Made by a program: the position numbers and the translations under genes
Notes under the pieces: generated by a model
What the model was told of the DNA's origin: nothing
The model's database searches: none
Seen by the model: only the letters and a program-made list of their open reading frames with translations
Assembly: GCA_030248295.1 (NCBI GenBank)
Contig: JASANH010001481.1
Span: 337,715-401,714, forward strand
Source: Mesodorylaimus sp. YZB2_4
Lineage: Eukaryota > Nematoda > Enoplea > Dorylaimida > Dorylaimidae
DNA length: 64,000 bases
Reading direction: 5' to 3'
In this document: in pieces, positions 48,109 through 59,438 of the stretch
Layout of the letters: each line of letters opens with the position of its first letter
How positions within the stretch are numbered: position 1 is the stretch's first letter

Positions 48109-51009
48109 TTATAACTCGGTTATATGATCTGGTTCCAATCCTTTCTCAAAGCGATTCCACATTTTCAACAGCAATTCCTCCAAATTGCGAGAAAATACTT
48201 TCACATCGAACAAAGAGTTGTTTTCGCGAAGAGCCCAAATTTTAGAGCGAATTTTCCGCAAACTGCAAACAGATTGAACGAGAAATATTTTCAGAATATA
48301 AGCACATTTACTTACTATTCCATGTCAGTCCCCAATTTGACAGCCAACTTGATATAATCATCTCGATTCTGAGCGACCAATTCTGGGCATCCCAATGTGC
48401 TCAGTTGCGACAAAGATGTGCGGGCATAAGGTAATTCACCTGCAAACAGATCTGATCGCGCATTCACACCTCCACATCTGACGCACAAGCAAAGGTTTGG
48501 TACTCAAATAAAAAAAAGCGATACAGAGTTTGTCTACTCTTGACTGAAGCGACAACCAGCAAGAGCCATGAGAAAAGTGTAAATGGTTCAAAAGTCCAAA
48601 GAGTTTTATCATGGAACTGCATTTTAGCGTGGAAATCTACTGTATTGTAAGTCATTCCAAACTGCTGTATTAAGGCTGGTGTCCAACAACGGGTCGGCTT
48701 TATTATAGCGCGCAAGCGCAGTGTAAAGTAAAAAACACCATCAAGTAGAACATCCGTAATTTTGTTTCCATGGGGGTTCCAATGTGTCTAGCCTGTGTGG
48801 CTGGTCAGTCGCTTCTGAGGAGAGCGACTTACTTCACAGGAGCAGGGCTGGTCATAAGTACAGAGCATCTCATAACCATAGAAAAGGACCCCCTATCCTA
48901 TAGTGCGCTTCACTTTACATTGCACCTTTCAGTTCGAGACAACTCGCTGTTGGACATTACTCATGGAAATCACCACCAAAAGACTTTGAAAAAAACAGGC
49001 AACAACTGAATTATCTTTTGACGGATTTGTCTTGATTTTTAATCTGAACTAAAGAACCTGCGAGATTTTTCTATGCTAATTGATATCGATCACTCCGCTG
49101 ATTAAAAGGCAGCGCACAATTTTTAAATTCCCGGTTCTAATGGTCAGTTTTTATGCTCCAAAACAATAGACGTCACTGTCTGTCACAGACAACAAAGGGG
49201 AACAATAAAATAGGATTGTTCTCTACGCGACGGAGAACGAATTTTATCGAGTCGGTGCCGCACACTACGATCATCGCTACGAAAAAAATTGGCGGGAATT
49301 TTAAAATTGTGCGCTGCCTTTTTACGAGTTGGCGGAAGGATGGATATGTTTTCTTTTCCAAAACCATTCCCAAGAACTCGAGTCGAAGGAACCAACTCAC
49401 CAACATTGGCGACCACCGGAATTCCACTTTGTAACGCAGTCGAAACCGCAGAAACGTCGTTCCATGCCATTGTATCCAGAAAAATATCGACCAAAGGCAG
49501 CATTTTCACCAAGAATTTCGAGGTTTTCTTTGTGAAAAGAAATCGACAGTATTCAAAATCTAATTCCAAAGAACGTATAGCTGAGGCTATTTCTGATTCG
49601 TTCCTTTGGAACACGAGACGATCAGATACGATTCCTTGTTCAGCAAAAAAATTCTTCAAATTTTCTTCAGTGTCATTCGAAGTCGTGAAAAACCAAAAAA
49701 CGCTATTAGGCACTTGTTTCATAATCTACAATTCAAAAAAAAACTGTTACTTAGAATTAGATAACTGAGATGGGGGTTTAAGCCAAGATCAGAACAGCTA
49801 AAATTACTCACTTCAGCAAAAGCGGAAGCAATAGTTGGATCCAACAAGGACGTGTCAGGCGAAGTGCAATAAACGATCCTGTTCCCAGGCAAATTTTCGT
49901 TTTTCCGATCTTGAATAAATTCGGACACAACTTGGCGATCTTCTTTCGAAGTATCGATTCGAAATTCGTCAACGAACTCCGCGTTTATGTCGACTGGTCG
50001 CCTCAACCTTTAAAGAGGTTCGGAAAAAAACGTGAATGCTTTAAGTCTAAAAAAGGTCTCACCAAGTCCATAATCGCGGAATCCACGATTTGATTCCACT
50101 CGCCTGCTGCTCCATAAATGTTGGTATCAGTCTTTCCTTGCTATTAAATGACGGATTCGACGCTGTGTCAGCGCAGATAGCGCATGGCAAATAAGCCAGC
50201 TTTTCGCTGTAAGCGTCTGCCGATTCGATCGTTGTGATATTCGAGTCAGTGATAACATATTGAAGGGAGTTTTGACCAGACGTCACAAAACATTTGGACC
50301 ACAAAACTTGAATGGGGGCTGATTGATAATAGAAAAGATGGCCGAACGTGCTCGTGTGAAAATCATCCAGCATGATTAATATATCGATGCCATACTGTTT
50401 TATCTTCTCAGCCTTCTCACAGGTGGCCTAAAAAAATCGATGAAAAAACGGCAAGGAATATCGCACTGGAAAAAATCAATTGCTTACATTTTCACTCAAA
50501 TTGACAATATGTTGCTTATTCTTTCGCATCGCATTTAGCCATTCTTCAGCAAACGGACGAGGTGATGAATGGAACAAAAAGATCTCAAATTTTTCTGAGT
50601 TCCGGCAGCAAAGCAGCAGATCAAGCACGAATGACGTAAAGGGGATTGAAGAGTACTGTCCGAACATTGCCGAAATAAAACCAATTTTCAAGCGAGCTTC
50701 GGCGACTGCTGGCCTTTCAACTTTATTTGGCTGACATCGCTTCTCCGCTTCAAGCAGAAACGTGTAATTCTGGTCCGCGAATTTCTTCCATTGCTGAGTC
50801 GATAAACTTCGGAGAAAAGGATGCGCACAATATGGAACCAACGATGGTTCTGGATCATTCATTTCAGCTTGAAATACCTTAGCAATTTTGCGTGTATCAG
50901 CCTTGTACTTTGTCCAATCACATTTCTCCTAAAAAAAGTTACCGAAGGCTATATATTACGGTACTCTCACCTTCTTCAAGGTTACCCCCCCCCCCCCCCC
51001 CCTAGCTTT

Positions 51010-52100
51010 TAGCTCCTAGGCTTAAGGTAGTAAAGCGTAAGGCGCGGCATACTTCTCGTGTGCCTTCTTGGCTCCGCGCGCATTGGTATTTTTTCTGTAC
51101 TCTCCCAGTACTCCGGAAGTGCCGTTTTCATCCTTCTTGTAGAGTAGTTCCGCTCTTTCGTTTTGTCGTTTTCTATGATGTAGCGCTCTCTCTAGAATTA
51201 ATTTTTAATATTGGATAGTTTTTTGGGGTTATTTTGCTGGTTTTTTAGATTTGACGTGGAGAAATTAGCAGTAAGTTTTAAGGTTTTGATATTTTTTTAT
51301 TATTTTTTTTTCTAATCAGGGTCCTTCGCAAGCGAGGGCGATTTATAGTATTCGATGCGTCACCGGAGTGTCTCTTCCGCGTATTTTATTTCGATATGGC
51401 CAAGTTACTAGATTTTTATCTAGTATTAATCGCCCGTCACCAGCGAGATCATTCCAGCCTAGCTCTAGTTCCCGATGATCAACGCGCACCGCGGCTGCCG
51501 CCTCCTGATTCCAGAGAAAAGTGGTAGATCGCTTGGGAAAAGCGGGAAATTCTCCGAGAGTGGTTTCTGTTGCATTGCTATTTTCCTTTTTATCCTGCCT
51601 TTTCGATGGTTACGTTGGGGGCATTGTCCTCGTCATGAAATCGTCCCCATTAGTTCCACATTGTTACTATTACTTCTCAATCCAGTAGGTATTCCTTCGT
51701 ATTTCTCATCGTCTGTAGCCCGTGTTTCATCCTTAGTTTCTTTAGAAACCCACCTGTACATTTTTTATTTTCTAGACCGTCTGACTCCAGAACTTTCTCA
51801 CCCTCATCTCCAAGACAGGTTCTCCCTGAATTCCAGCAGGTTTCACTTTGGTTCTGGAGTTGAGCTGAATTTCAAATGGATTGATTCAGGTTTCAGTCTG
51901 GTCTCATTGGTTCAGTTGATTCATGCGATAGGTGTGATCAGGTCTCAGTGTGATCTCATTGTTGTCCTGATCGTGAGACTGTTTACGATTTTGCTGATAC
52001 CATGTTCGCCATCCGTTTCTGCTGGCGCTCTTGTCATTGAATAAAATGCAGTTGTGAACAGAGTTTGTAAAAACACTTAACAGTTGTGGGTGCACCAGTA
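51010..52100. other. Insertion in intron 4 of OGT-like copy B; possible solo LTR
   Basis: About 1 kb without counterpart in copy A, behind a poly-C run (50986-51002). Its base composition is more even than that of the neighbours. A 189-codon plus-strand frame (51475-52044) has no recognisable motif, and an AATAAA (52039) lies near its end. This could be a solo LTR, but I did not find matching terminal TG/CA ends or target duplications. Confidence 0.2.
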
Positions 52101-53566
52101 GCCCTAAGTAGCATGGGGATGCGAAATATACATGCGCATAGAATTTTAAAATTAGATGGTGAGACAGTACACATTTATAGAGTATTTCAATAAGACGGGT
52201 AATTTTTTAGTTTCCGCTCAAACTCGTCAATTTTTCATTTTTCCCCAGCAGTTAACTAAACACAACAGTTTGGAGTTTCAAAACTCTTTCCTTGGCGGTC
52301 CGCCAAAGGCGCACACTCAAAAGTACAGGGTACAGGCCCCTGCTCGAAAAGGTACATGCTACCTGCTACGCGCTACAGGCTACACGCGAAGTATGAACGG
52401 CCGCTACAGGCTACCCGACTACAGGCTACAGGTACAGCTCAACGCTACATGAGAAGTATGTTCCGCGCCTAAAGTAAACATAAGGTGCATTTCACAAAAC
52501 TGTGTTGGCAAGGGGAAAGGCCCCCATATATTGGACCCAAGGTAGGTTGCAAACCAATTTCATTGGCAAGCCATTGTTAGCTCTGTTGGCATGCTTTAAT
52601 ATGAGCTCGCTACACAGCAACACCTTTGACAATGAGCTTTGCCCATACCAGAATTCTTACCCGATTTCGTTCAATCAACTTGCATTCAGCCAATGCGTAA
52701 AACGGACTACGTTTGATGATCGTTAAAAACTGGCGCAACTTATCAGGTACCAATTCCAGCGGTGAAGTCTTGTTCGAAGCTTCTGTTACACTTGTCAAAT
52801 CCTGAAAAATACAAACAAAAATCAACAGAATGTGTACTTGATTTCAATCTGAGCTTGCCCTAATCCGAAAGCATTTCAACTTCTTTGCAGCTGCAGCATA
52901 GTGGAACTCGGCTTTATCCATTTTTTCAATACGATCGTAAAACATTGCTACAGTATCATAGCGTGGAATTCGCCATCTTGATTAGACGCCTGCAAAAATT
53001 GTACTCAGACGAAAAGCAAAGCTTAATTTTAAAAAATTTTACTTTGACTGCTTTCTCGTGCAATTCTTCGGCTCTTTCGTAATTATCTAATTTTTCATGA
53101 CAAACAGCCAAATCGTGAAGGGCGAGTGGATGATCGGGTCGCAATTCCATAGCCTAAAGTAAATATTTCGCAGCAAGGTTAAAATCTCCCACCGTTACGG
53201 TGTGAAATCCACCAGTAGCGTAGAAATCAAACGGATGAATCGTATTACACGACATGGACGCCGTCTTTTTGATAGGCAGTGGACCCAGATGTAGACGAGC
53301 TACCAGCGGGTACGAAATAAACTTGAGCAAAATATCGCGCTCACGAAGAGACAGATAAGAGGCGTCGGAAATATACTTCTTCTGCTCCTCCTGCCTGCCC
53401 AGCATAATCAATAGACACCCCAAATTGCCAACGATCGTTTTCTCCTCTTTAATTAGCTGAAAAATATTATGTGTGCCAAAAATAGTCCTCATAGATTAAA
53501 TATTAAGTAAAAATTTCGGTGTTTTTTGCAATTAGTCCCCCTCCTCTTAATCCATGCCATCCTAGC

Positions 53567-53640
53567 CTAAGCCTAAGGCTAACGATAAGACTAAGCCCAA
53601 ATCCAGCCTAAATCTAGCCTAAGCCTTAGGCTATTGGGGG
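53567..53640. repeat. Degenerate GCCTAA cluster (telomere-like)
   Basis: Words such as TAGCCTAAGCCTAAGGCTAA and TAGCCTAAGCC recur. GCCTAA is the complement of TTAGGC, the usual nematode telomere repeat. Only a few imperfect units are present, in intron 1 of OGT-like copy B, next to a poly-C run at about 53676-53692. Confidence 0.45.
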
Positions 53641-53998
53641 ACAAAGTGCAATTTGGCACTTTTGCGCTTTGTATCCCCCCCCCCCCCCCCCAATAGCCTC
53701 CAATAGTCGACATTGAAAAAATAGGGCAAAATGAAAGATTCGCGCAACATACATACCTCTAAGGCTTGGCGATATAATTTTTCAGCTTCAAGTCGACGGC
53801 CTTGATATTCACGGACGCAGCCCAGATTGTTGATTAAGAACGGATGCTTCGAATGGATGGCCAATCCCGCCGTGAAACATTTCTCTGCTTCCGAAACTTC
53901 CGCCCGTTGCAAATGCTTCACGCCATCGGCCCATAGTAGTCCAGCTCGATGTTAAACATAGCTTTACGGAAATCCTTGTCGGAATGAAAAACGAGCAT

Positions 53999-56862
53999 CT
54001 TTTTAGCTTTTCCATAAAATTTAAAGCGCGTGTACCGAAGCTGTCGCGAAGAAAGAATGAAAGTGTAGCCACGCTGACAACACATTCGTGTTTGATGGAG
54101 TTCTTTACGTTGCTTTCGTTCATGCGTGCACAATCTTCTAAATGCATGTGTGTTTATGCACTAAAAGGCAAACGTCCATCCGTGACACAAAAAAAGGCTT
54201 CCACTGTTTTTCTCAAAATTTTTAGCAGGAACCACCGACACAAAAGTTGTAGAGAACTGTGAGCTCAATAACACCGCTTAAATTTCTATTAGCAATTGTT
54301 CCAACGTATGTCACAAATGCATTTTATTTCTACATTGATCGCCACCACCATAAAGTTGGGGGTGGGCTACAGTTCCCTGGTTACGACTAGGGATAGCGTT
54401 GATTGCTATGCTAGCGGCAATAATTTTGTCGTTACATCGATCAAAGGCAGTTCCGACTTCACGCCACCTGAGATCATTACTTGGCGATTAAAAAAAGAAA
54501 GGAGGAAAATAAATGGCGTTCGGAGACAGAAGTCTATCTTGTTTTTTGCATTGATCTGACTGAGCTGCGTACCTTCTGACAATCTTGCGAGGGTGCCCCT
54601 GACGACACCTCACGTGTCTGATGAGGAAGATTGGCGCTAGTATTCAAAATATCTACTTAACTTTCCCATCAGACTTTGAATCTGCTGTAGACTTATCTGA
54701 TAAGTCCATAAGCAAAGGACCCATGTTACTTAGGGCAGAAAATAGCATACGTGGGGCAGAATTACCAAACATGATTAATCCGTCTCATCTGCTAAGAAAT
54801 GCCCCTTCGCCTGTGCGCTATCTGCAGTTGCAATCTTAAGGGCATTTATCTACTACGACAGGAAATGCATCCGCACGCAAATTATCTCTCGCATTAGCTG
54901 TGTTTCTAATCATGTCTTCATCGAGTAGTCGGTGCTGCTCTTCCCATTTTGCAGACCTCTCATTATTGTAATTGCACAATTTTGCATTGAAAATGAGACC
55001 AAAATCGGGAGGCGCGTGCAAGACAGCTACCATGTGTCAATGAACTTGGGTTATCTGGTAAGAGTAGCTTTTCAAATGCCAAGCGCTAATTGTTCTGGGT
55101 TGTATCGAGACACATATTAAACTTTTCATGACTTTTCGACTTCATTGAATTTTTTGACGCGCATTATTGGATATGACATAACTTTTCATAACGAAAGGTG
55201 CTAGTGGATATGCTTGGTCAATGTGAATACTTTAGGATAGAACATCTTGCGACCAAACATCATCTATGTTTGCTGGACTTCCAGACCTTACCCTCACGTC
55301 AGGTGCAGACATACCCATGGATACACTATTACATACCCACGTAATGGTGTATCCGTGGACATACCTATACTGTATGTGTGTGATTTTCATGCAATGTGAT
55401 GATGATGACAAAAAGGCTCCGCCATTTGAAAAGTAATCATCGAGAATCGAGCGAGAACTGATCTCCTGGTCGCACCAGAATGGAAAATTGTTTTCAGGTG
55501 AGAATCTAACTCGAAGTGGGGACCTGGACCCCGACTGCGAGATCAATTCTAGGACGATTCTCGCGAGAAGAGATGCAAAGTCGCACTAGATTAAGAATGG
55601 TTCCCGACCAGTAGTGCGACCAAGGGGCGATTTCTCGAGAACGGTTCTAGAACCATTGTCGGACCTAGAGCGACCACGGCTTCGCAGTCGCACTACGAAT
55701 CGTTCCTAAGAATGATTCGTAGTGCGACAATTCCAGAATCGTTCCTGAGAATCTTCTCGAGAACTAATCTCGAGAACCATTCTCCCCATAAAATCGCACC
55801 AGAATGAGCACTGCTCTAAAAATTTTTAGAAGGTCTATGACGTTTAGACGTAGCCGTAACTGCGCCAATTCATTTAAAATCGTGTGAAAACACGAATCAT
55901 CTGTTGACTTTCACTCAGCAGATTTACATTCGGACGAATAGTTCAAGAATTATAAGCGTATTAGCGCAGTAGGCCTTTTATAGTTCCAGTTTTGTTCATA
56001 ATTCAGCCTAAAGCCCTTGAGAAGCCGAGCCCGAAAGATTAGTGGTCTGACGAGTATCATCGTAATTTTCGTTACAAGTCGGTGAAAAAACGGAAAAGTG
56101 CGATAGGCTTATTGGAGTGGGGGTTCAATATTGCTGATTTGCATCACAAGTCGTTTCTAAGGAAGCCCGTTAGTTCTGTTTTGAGTGCGTTTCGTTTCTT
56201 TTCAACAGATTATGCCTCCAAAAACGACATGGCCTCAAACGCGGCTGGCTGAGCGTCAAACTGAAAACGTTTATTGCAAACGTCTTCATCCTGTTCTGCT
56301 CATTCCCTTTCGCCTTTTCCCTAATTACAGAAGGCCAATTTAGGGCACAACATCCACTAATTAATGATATACCTAACAGATAAGTGGAAATCTAGAAGCC
56401 TATGAGCGGACGCATGCCTCTATTCCTAGCCCATATACGTGCGCGACGCACCCTTCGCGGATGCCATCCTGTCAGCGCTCCTGTTGCTTTGGCTCCAACA
56501 GCTCTGGCGCTCCGCTCAAAATCGCGCGCGAATCATTTTAATTCAACTTCCGCCGGTGTGTCGGCCAGCGCGTGCAACTTTGAAAACTTTGACGTCTTCG
56601 CACATCATTAAAGGCAAGCACCGGATGATCCTGGACCACATAATTATAATGTAGGGACCCAATTCGATTAGCCTAATTAGAAACCTGGCCAACGACAGTG
56701 GTCATTATGTTCTTGAAAGTGATTTGAGTGCCAGTTGGTGGCACTCATCTGACCAAGGGCCGGGTTCATAGGCCTATCATTAGGCCTCAATCAGCCAGGT
56801 CGTGCCATGCCTCCGAAATATCTGCTACGCCCAAATTGCTCACATCCTTTTGGATATCAGGG
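53999..56862. other. Spacer with palindromic elements
   Basis: No supported gene. Two hairpin structures lie at 55314-55357 and 55687-55728, the latter inside a block (55430-55805) of repeated GAGAACxxTTCTxGAAC-like and GTCGCAC words that looks like a small foldback element. A frame at 54621-54839 is open but unassigned. Confidence 0.45.
55687..55728. repeat. Perfect 15-bp hairpin within a palindromic block
   Basis: GTCGCACTACGAATC and GATTCGTAGTGCGAC flank a 12-nt loop. The surrounding 350 bp repeats TCGCAC and TCTCGAGAAC motifs in both directions. Confidence 0.75.
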
Positions 56863-56864
56863 AT

Positions 56865-56871
56865 ATAAAAT
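56865..56871 (+). promoter_or_regulatory. TATA box of the small secreted peptide gene
   Basis: GGATATAAAATGCGGG, about 85 bp before the ATG at 56950, fits a core promoter for the small peptide gene. Confidence 0.5.
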
Positions 56872-56949
56872 GCGGGCTCATGTTTGCACCTGTCATTCCT
56901 ACATTTTTACCATTGGCAGTGACGGTCGGCCGTCCCCCCTCTCTCTAAG

Positions 56950-57135
56950 ATGACTTCTTGTAACTTCAAGTTTGCTCTGCTCTTCGGCATCATTCTTGTC
57001 AGCGGCGTGAGTCTGACACAGGTCGCAGAGGCGAAGCGTCTGACCATCTGTACAACACCATCGCGTCAAACTGGAAAATGCCGGATCTTGGTTGCTGCAA
57101 AAAATGGCCAGTACGAAGCACTGCCTGACAGGTAA
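56950..57135 (+). CDS. Small secreted peptide
   Basis: A frame of 61 codons, TAA at the end. Residues 1-28 form a signal peptide (NFKFALLFGIILVSGVSL core, cleavage probably after VAEA). The mature part is about 33 residues, basic, with two Cys (LTICTTPSR and TGKCRIL). I do not recognise a family; a secreted effector, antimicrobial or signalling peptide are all possible. Its end overlaps a GACAG|GTAACA sequence, so splicing to a further exon is an alternative to the TAA. A TATA box lies upstream. Support is the TATA box, the clear signal peptide and the short complete frame. Confidence 0.5.
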   Translation: MTSCNFKFALLFGIILVSGVSLTQVAEAKRLTICTTPSRQTGKCRILVAAKNGQYEALPDR

Positions 57136-59365
57136 CAAAATAAGGTGCGATAATTGGTGAATGAGACCAAATCCTGGGCTACAAGCTGTAATCAGCTGAT
57201 GTTTGGCTCACAAGGCTGTTAGATCAAGAGACGGTACAGCTGATTACAGTGACTCATAATCCTGACGATGAGTTCTGGAAACATCAAGCCTGAAAAGAAT
57301 ATATGTAGCAAGCTTCAGGTTATTGATAAATGCTTCTGAACCATGAAGTCAAACAGTTTCATCCACCCTCCTTGCCCGCTCTTGTCCATAGTCATGTCGA
57401 GACACAAATTTTTGTATTTATGCCATCATATCCTGAATTAGATCTGTGTCAGCTGCATTTTGGTACATACTTGACCACTATCAGCTAGTAAGGTATGGCA
57501 TGACTGTTGACGTATATAGGCACTACCAATTATATGCTGGACAAGCTGGTACCTAAGAGTCACAGTTGCAATGGTTTGGCTATGAAGATAAGACTAGCCC
57601 TCCTGCTTTCAGCTCGCAGTACAAGGCGTTTCTGATGAGAAACGCCGTGGTGGGATGAATGAAATTTGACGAAGCTATGTGGGAAACATCGATTGGATGA
57701 TTGGCGTAGGATGGATATTGCGACGCGATGGACTAGCTGTCTGAAAAACATGATATTTTGGCATACAGTAGTTGTAGTGTAGTTTATTTGATGACACCAT
57801 ATATCCTGTTTGCACCATCGTGCTGACGCCACCTTATATATTTTGCTGTATCTGAAAGGTGGTGCTCGTTTCACATACACGCAGTGGGTGGTGGTCACTT
57901 GTTTGTGTGGAAGGAAATACAGGGTTCTGTAGCCATTCCATGGCTCATACTTAGCCGTACCTAAAATTCCCTTTAGAGCCTGCCGGTGCTAGGCGCATCC
58001 GATTGTCTTTTCCTGTTTTGTCGATGGCACAAAGGAAGCTCGAGGTAGCGTGTCCTCGCAATAACAGGATGTCTTTCCCGCTCTTGACAAAATGACAGGT
58101 TTTTTAATTGGATGCCTAAAGATAAGTGTGACGTCAAAGCATGCCAGAACGCACCAGGGGAAGCTTGGCAACAAGTTACGTGCACATCTGCTGGTGCTAA
58201 TGGTGGGTTGCTCGGTCCATGATGGAGGGGCCTTTGGATTGTGAGACGATTCCCCCACTATGTCGTTTCCCCCACTGAGACGATTCCCCCTCTATGTCGT
58301 TTCCCCCACCACCAGTCTTGGGAAACTGCGGCTATTCAAAATTTTTAAGCCTTCGTCTAATAAGAATATAGCATTCATGCGCAAATTGTCATCATTACTC
58401 CTAGAAGATATGAAATATGCCTCAAATAGTTCGCAATCTTGTTTTATCATTCAATTGCCACGCAAATGACATGTTGTAATAGCGGCCTTAAAACGTTTGC
58501 TCCTTGGGTCACTCTCGCCTGGTCCACCGATCCGATATATTGCGGGGAGGGGGTCGAATTCGGACTCCCTCATGAGACGGGCCTAGTATGGCTCCTCGAG
58601 GGTTATCGCCGACATGGCTGATAATGGGTGGGGCTAAAACGTGGCCTGACACAGCATGCAGACCCCAGGCGATGGCGAGCGGGGGTGCCAACCCCTCCTT
58701 AGCCAGCCAAAAAAGAATTGACAAGCGCAACCAACCTCTATTACGCGACCAGGATGGGCAAATAGATGACTTGGGATGAGATTCACAGATATGCTGGACA
58801 TGTATGTTAGATATCAACCTGTGGACAGTGATTATCCTAATCAGAGAATGGGCGCTCTAAAACAACTTGTGACACAAGCGAGCACGTTTGCGAGCATTAG
58901 GAGAAAAGCCGCCCTGCAATAAATGTGCTGTATAGCTGGAGCGCATACAGACCTATACTGGGCACGTACTTGACCAGATCGCGAGTCACTCGAGGCTGGT
59001 TTCCAGAATGAGAAATGAGGTAGACTTCAATGTTCTCTCATATTGTTAGCTTGAAACTAGAAATTTCAGGACAAAGGCGGCGATCGTTATTAATCGTTTA
59101 TAGATGCAATTGACTAATAAAAACTAGTCTCGGCAACCCTGCGCTAAGCTCAATCTCGTTAGTATCGTCCCCACTGCCCTCAGAATTATCCTTCGGAACA
59201 ACGGCCAGTGCAGTTTCGAAAATGCTTACAATTTTTGAATTTCAAAGCGAAATACTTACTCTGACTCAATTCTAGGCTTCTCCTCTGGCAACTCGGAATT
59301 TTATGATGAATTACTCTAATTTGGTGGAGCCTAATTACTGTTGGCAAATGCTCAGGTCGGGAAGG
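57136..59365. other. Spacer
   Basis: No supported gene. 58240-58309 contains a twofold 35-bp direct repeat (GAGACGATTCCCCC, CTATGTCGTTTCCCCCAC). Minus-strand frames near 57560-57898 and 57989-58258 are open but have no motif. Confidence 0.45.
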
Positions 59366-59438
59366 TATAAATACCCGGACTCACTTTCGACAGTCAGTGC
59401 TCTCATTGCGTTATTGTACCTCGATCCTGAATTTGTTG
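59366..59438 (+). promoter_or_regulatory. TATA promoter and non-coding first exon of the astacin gene
   Basis: TATAAATA (59366-59373) is followed about 25 bp on by CAGTCAGTGC, an initiator-like TCAGT. A short leader then ends at a consensus donor (TTG|GTAAGTG, exon end 59438). The next good acceptor on this strand, GTATTTCAG (ending 61032), lies 31 bp before the protease start codon. The pairing of these two sites is inference. Confidence 0.55.

Larger units (their letters stand above)
48109..53998 (-). pseudogene. OGT-like gene copy B, broken in its TPR half
   Basis: Tandem duplicate of the gene at 35330-44288, with the same ten-exon plan: 53757-53998, 53043-53456, 52859-52989, 52661-52801, 50488-50928, 50063-50427, 49812-50007, 49401-49725, 48316-48439 and 48109-48262. 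Exons 7-10 have exactly the lengths of copy A. Lesions are confined to exons 1-3: a 1-nt deletion near 53937 (after FNIEL), an in-frame TAG at 53154-53156, and a 5-nt insertion with a stop near 52957. The exon 3 donor is GC instead of GT. Exons 4-10, covering the GT41 fold, remain open with the same altered active-site motifs (WNDVSAVST; FGQYSSIPF). Either this is a young pseudogene or the 3' half is still used from an internal start. Intron 4 is only 1.7 kb and carries a different insertion from copy A. Confidence 0.85.

Noticed and set aside
51475..52044. 189-codon plus-strand frame
   Set aside because: It is the longest unexplained frame but lacks motifs, lies in an intron of OGT-like copy B and seems part of an inserted repeat.
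54621..54839. 72-codon plus-strand frame
   Set aside because: Open, but without promoter, splice partners or motif.
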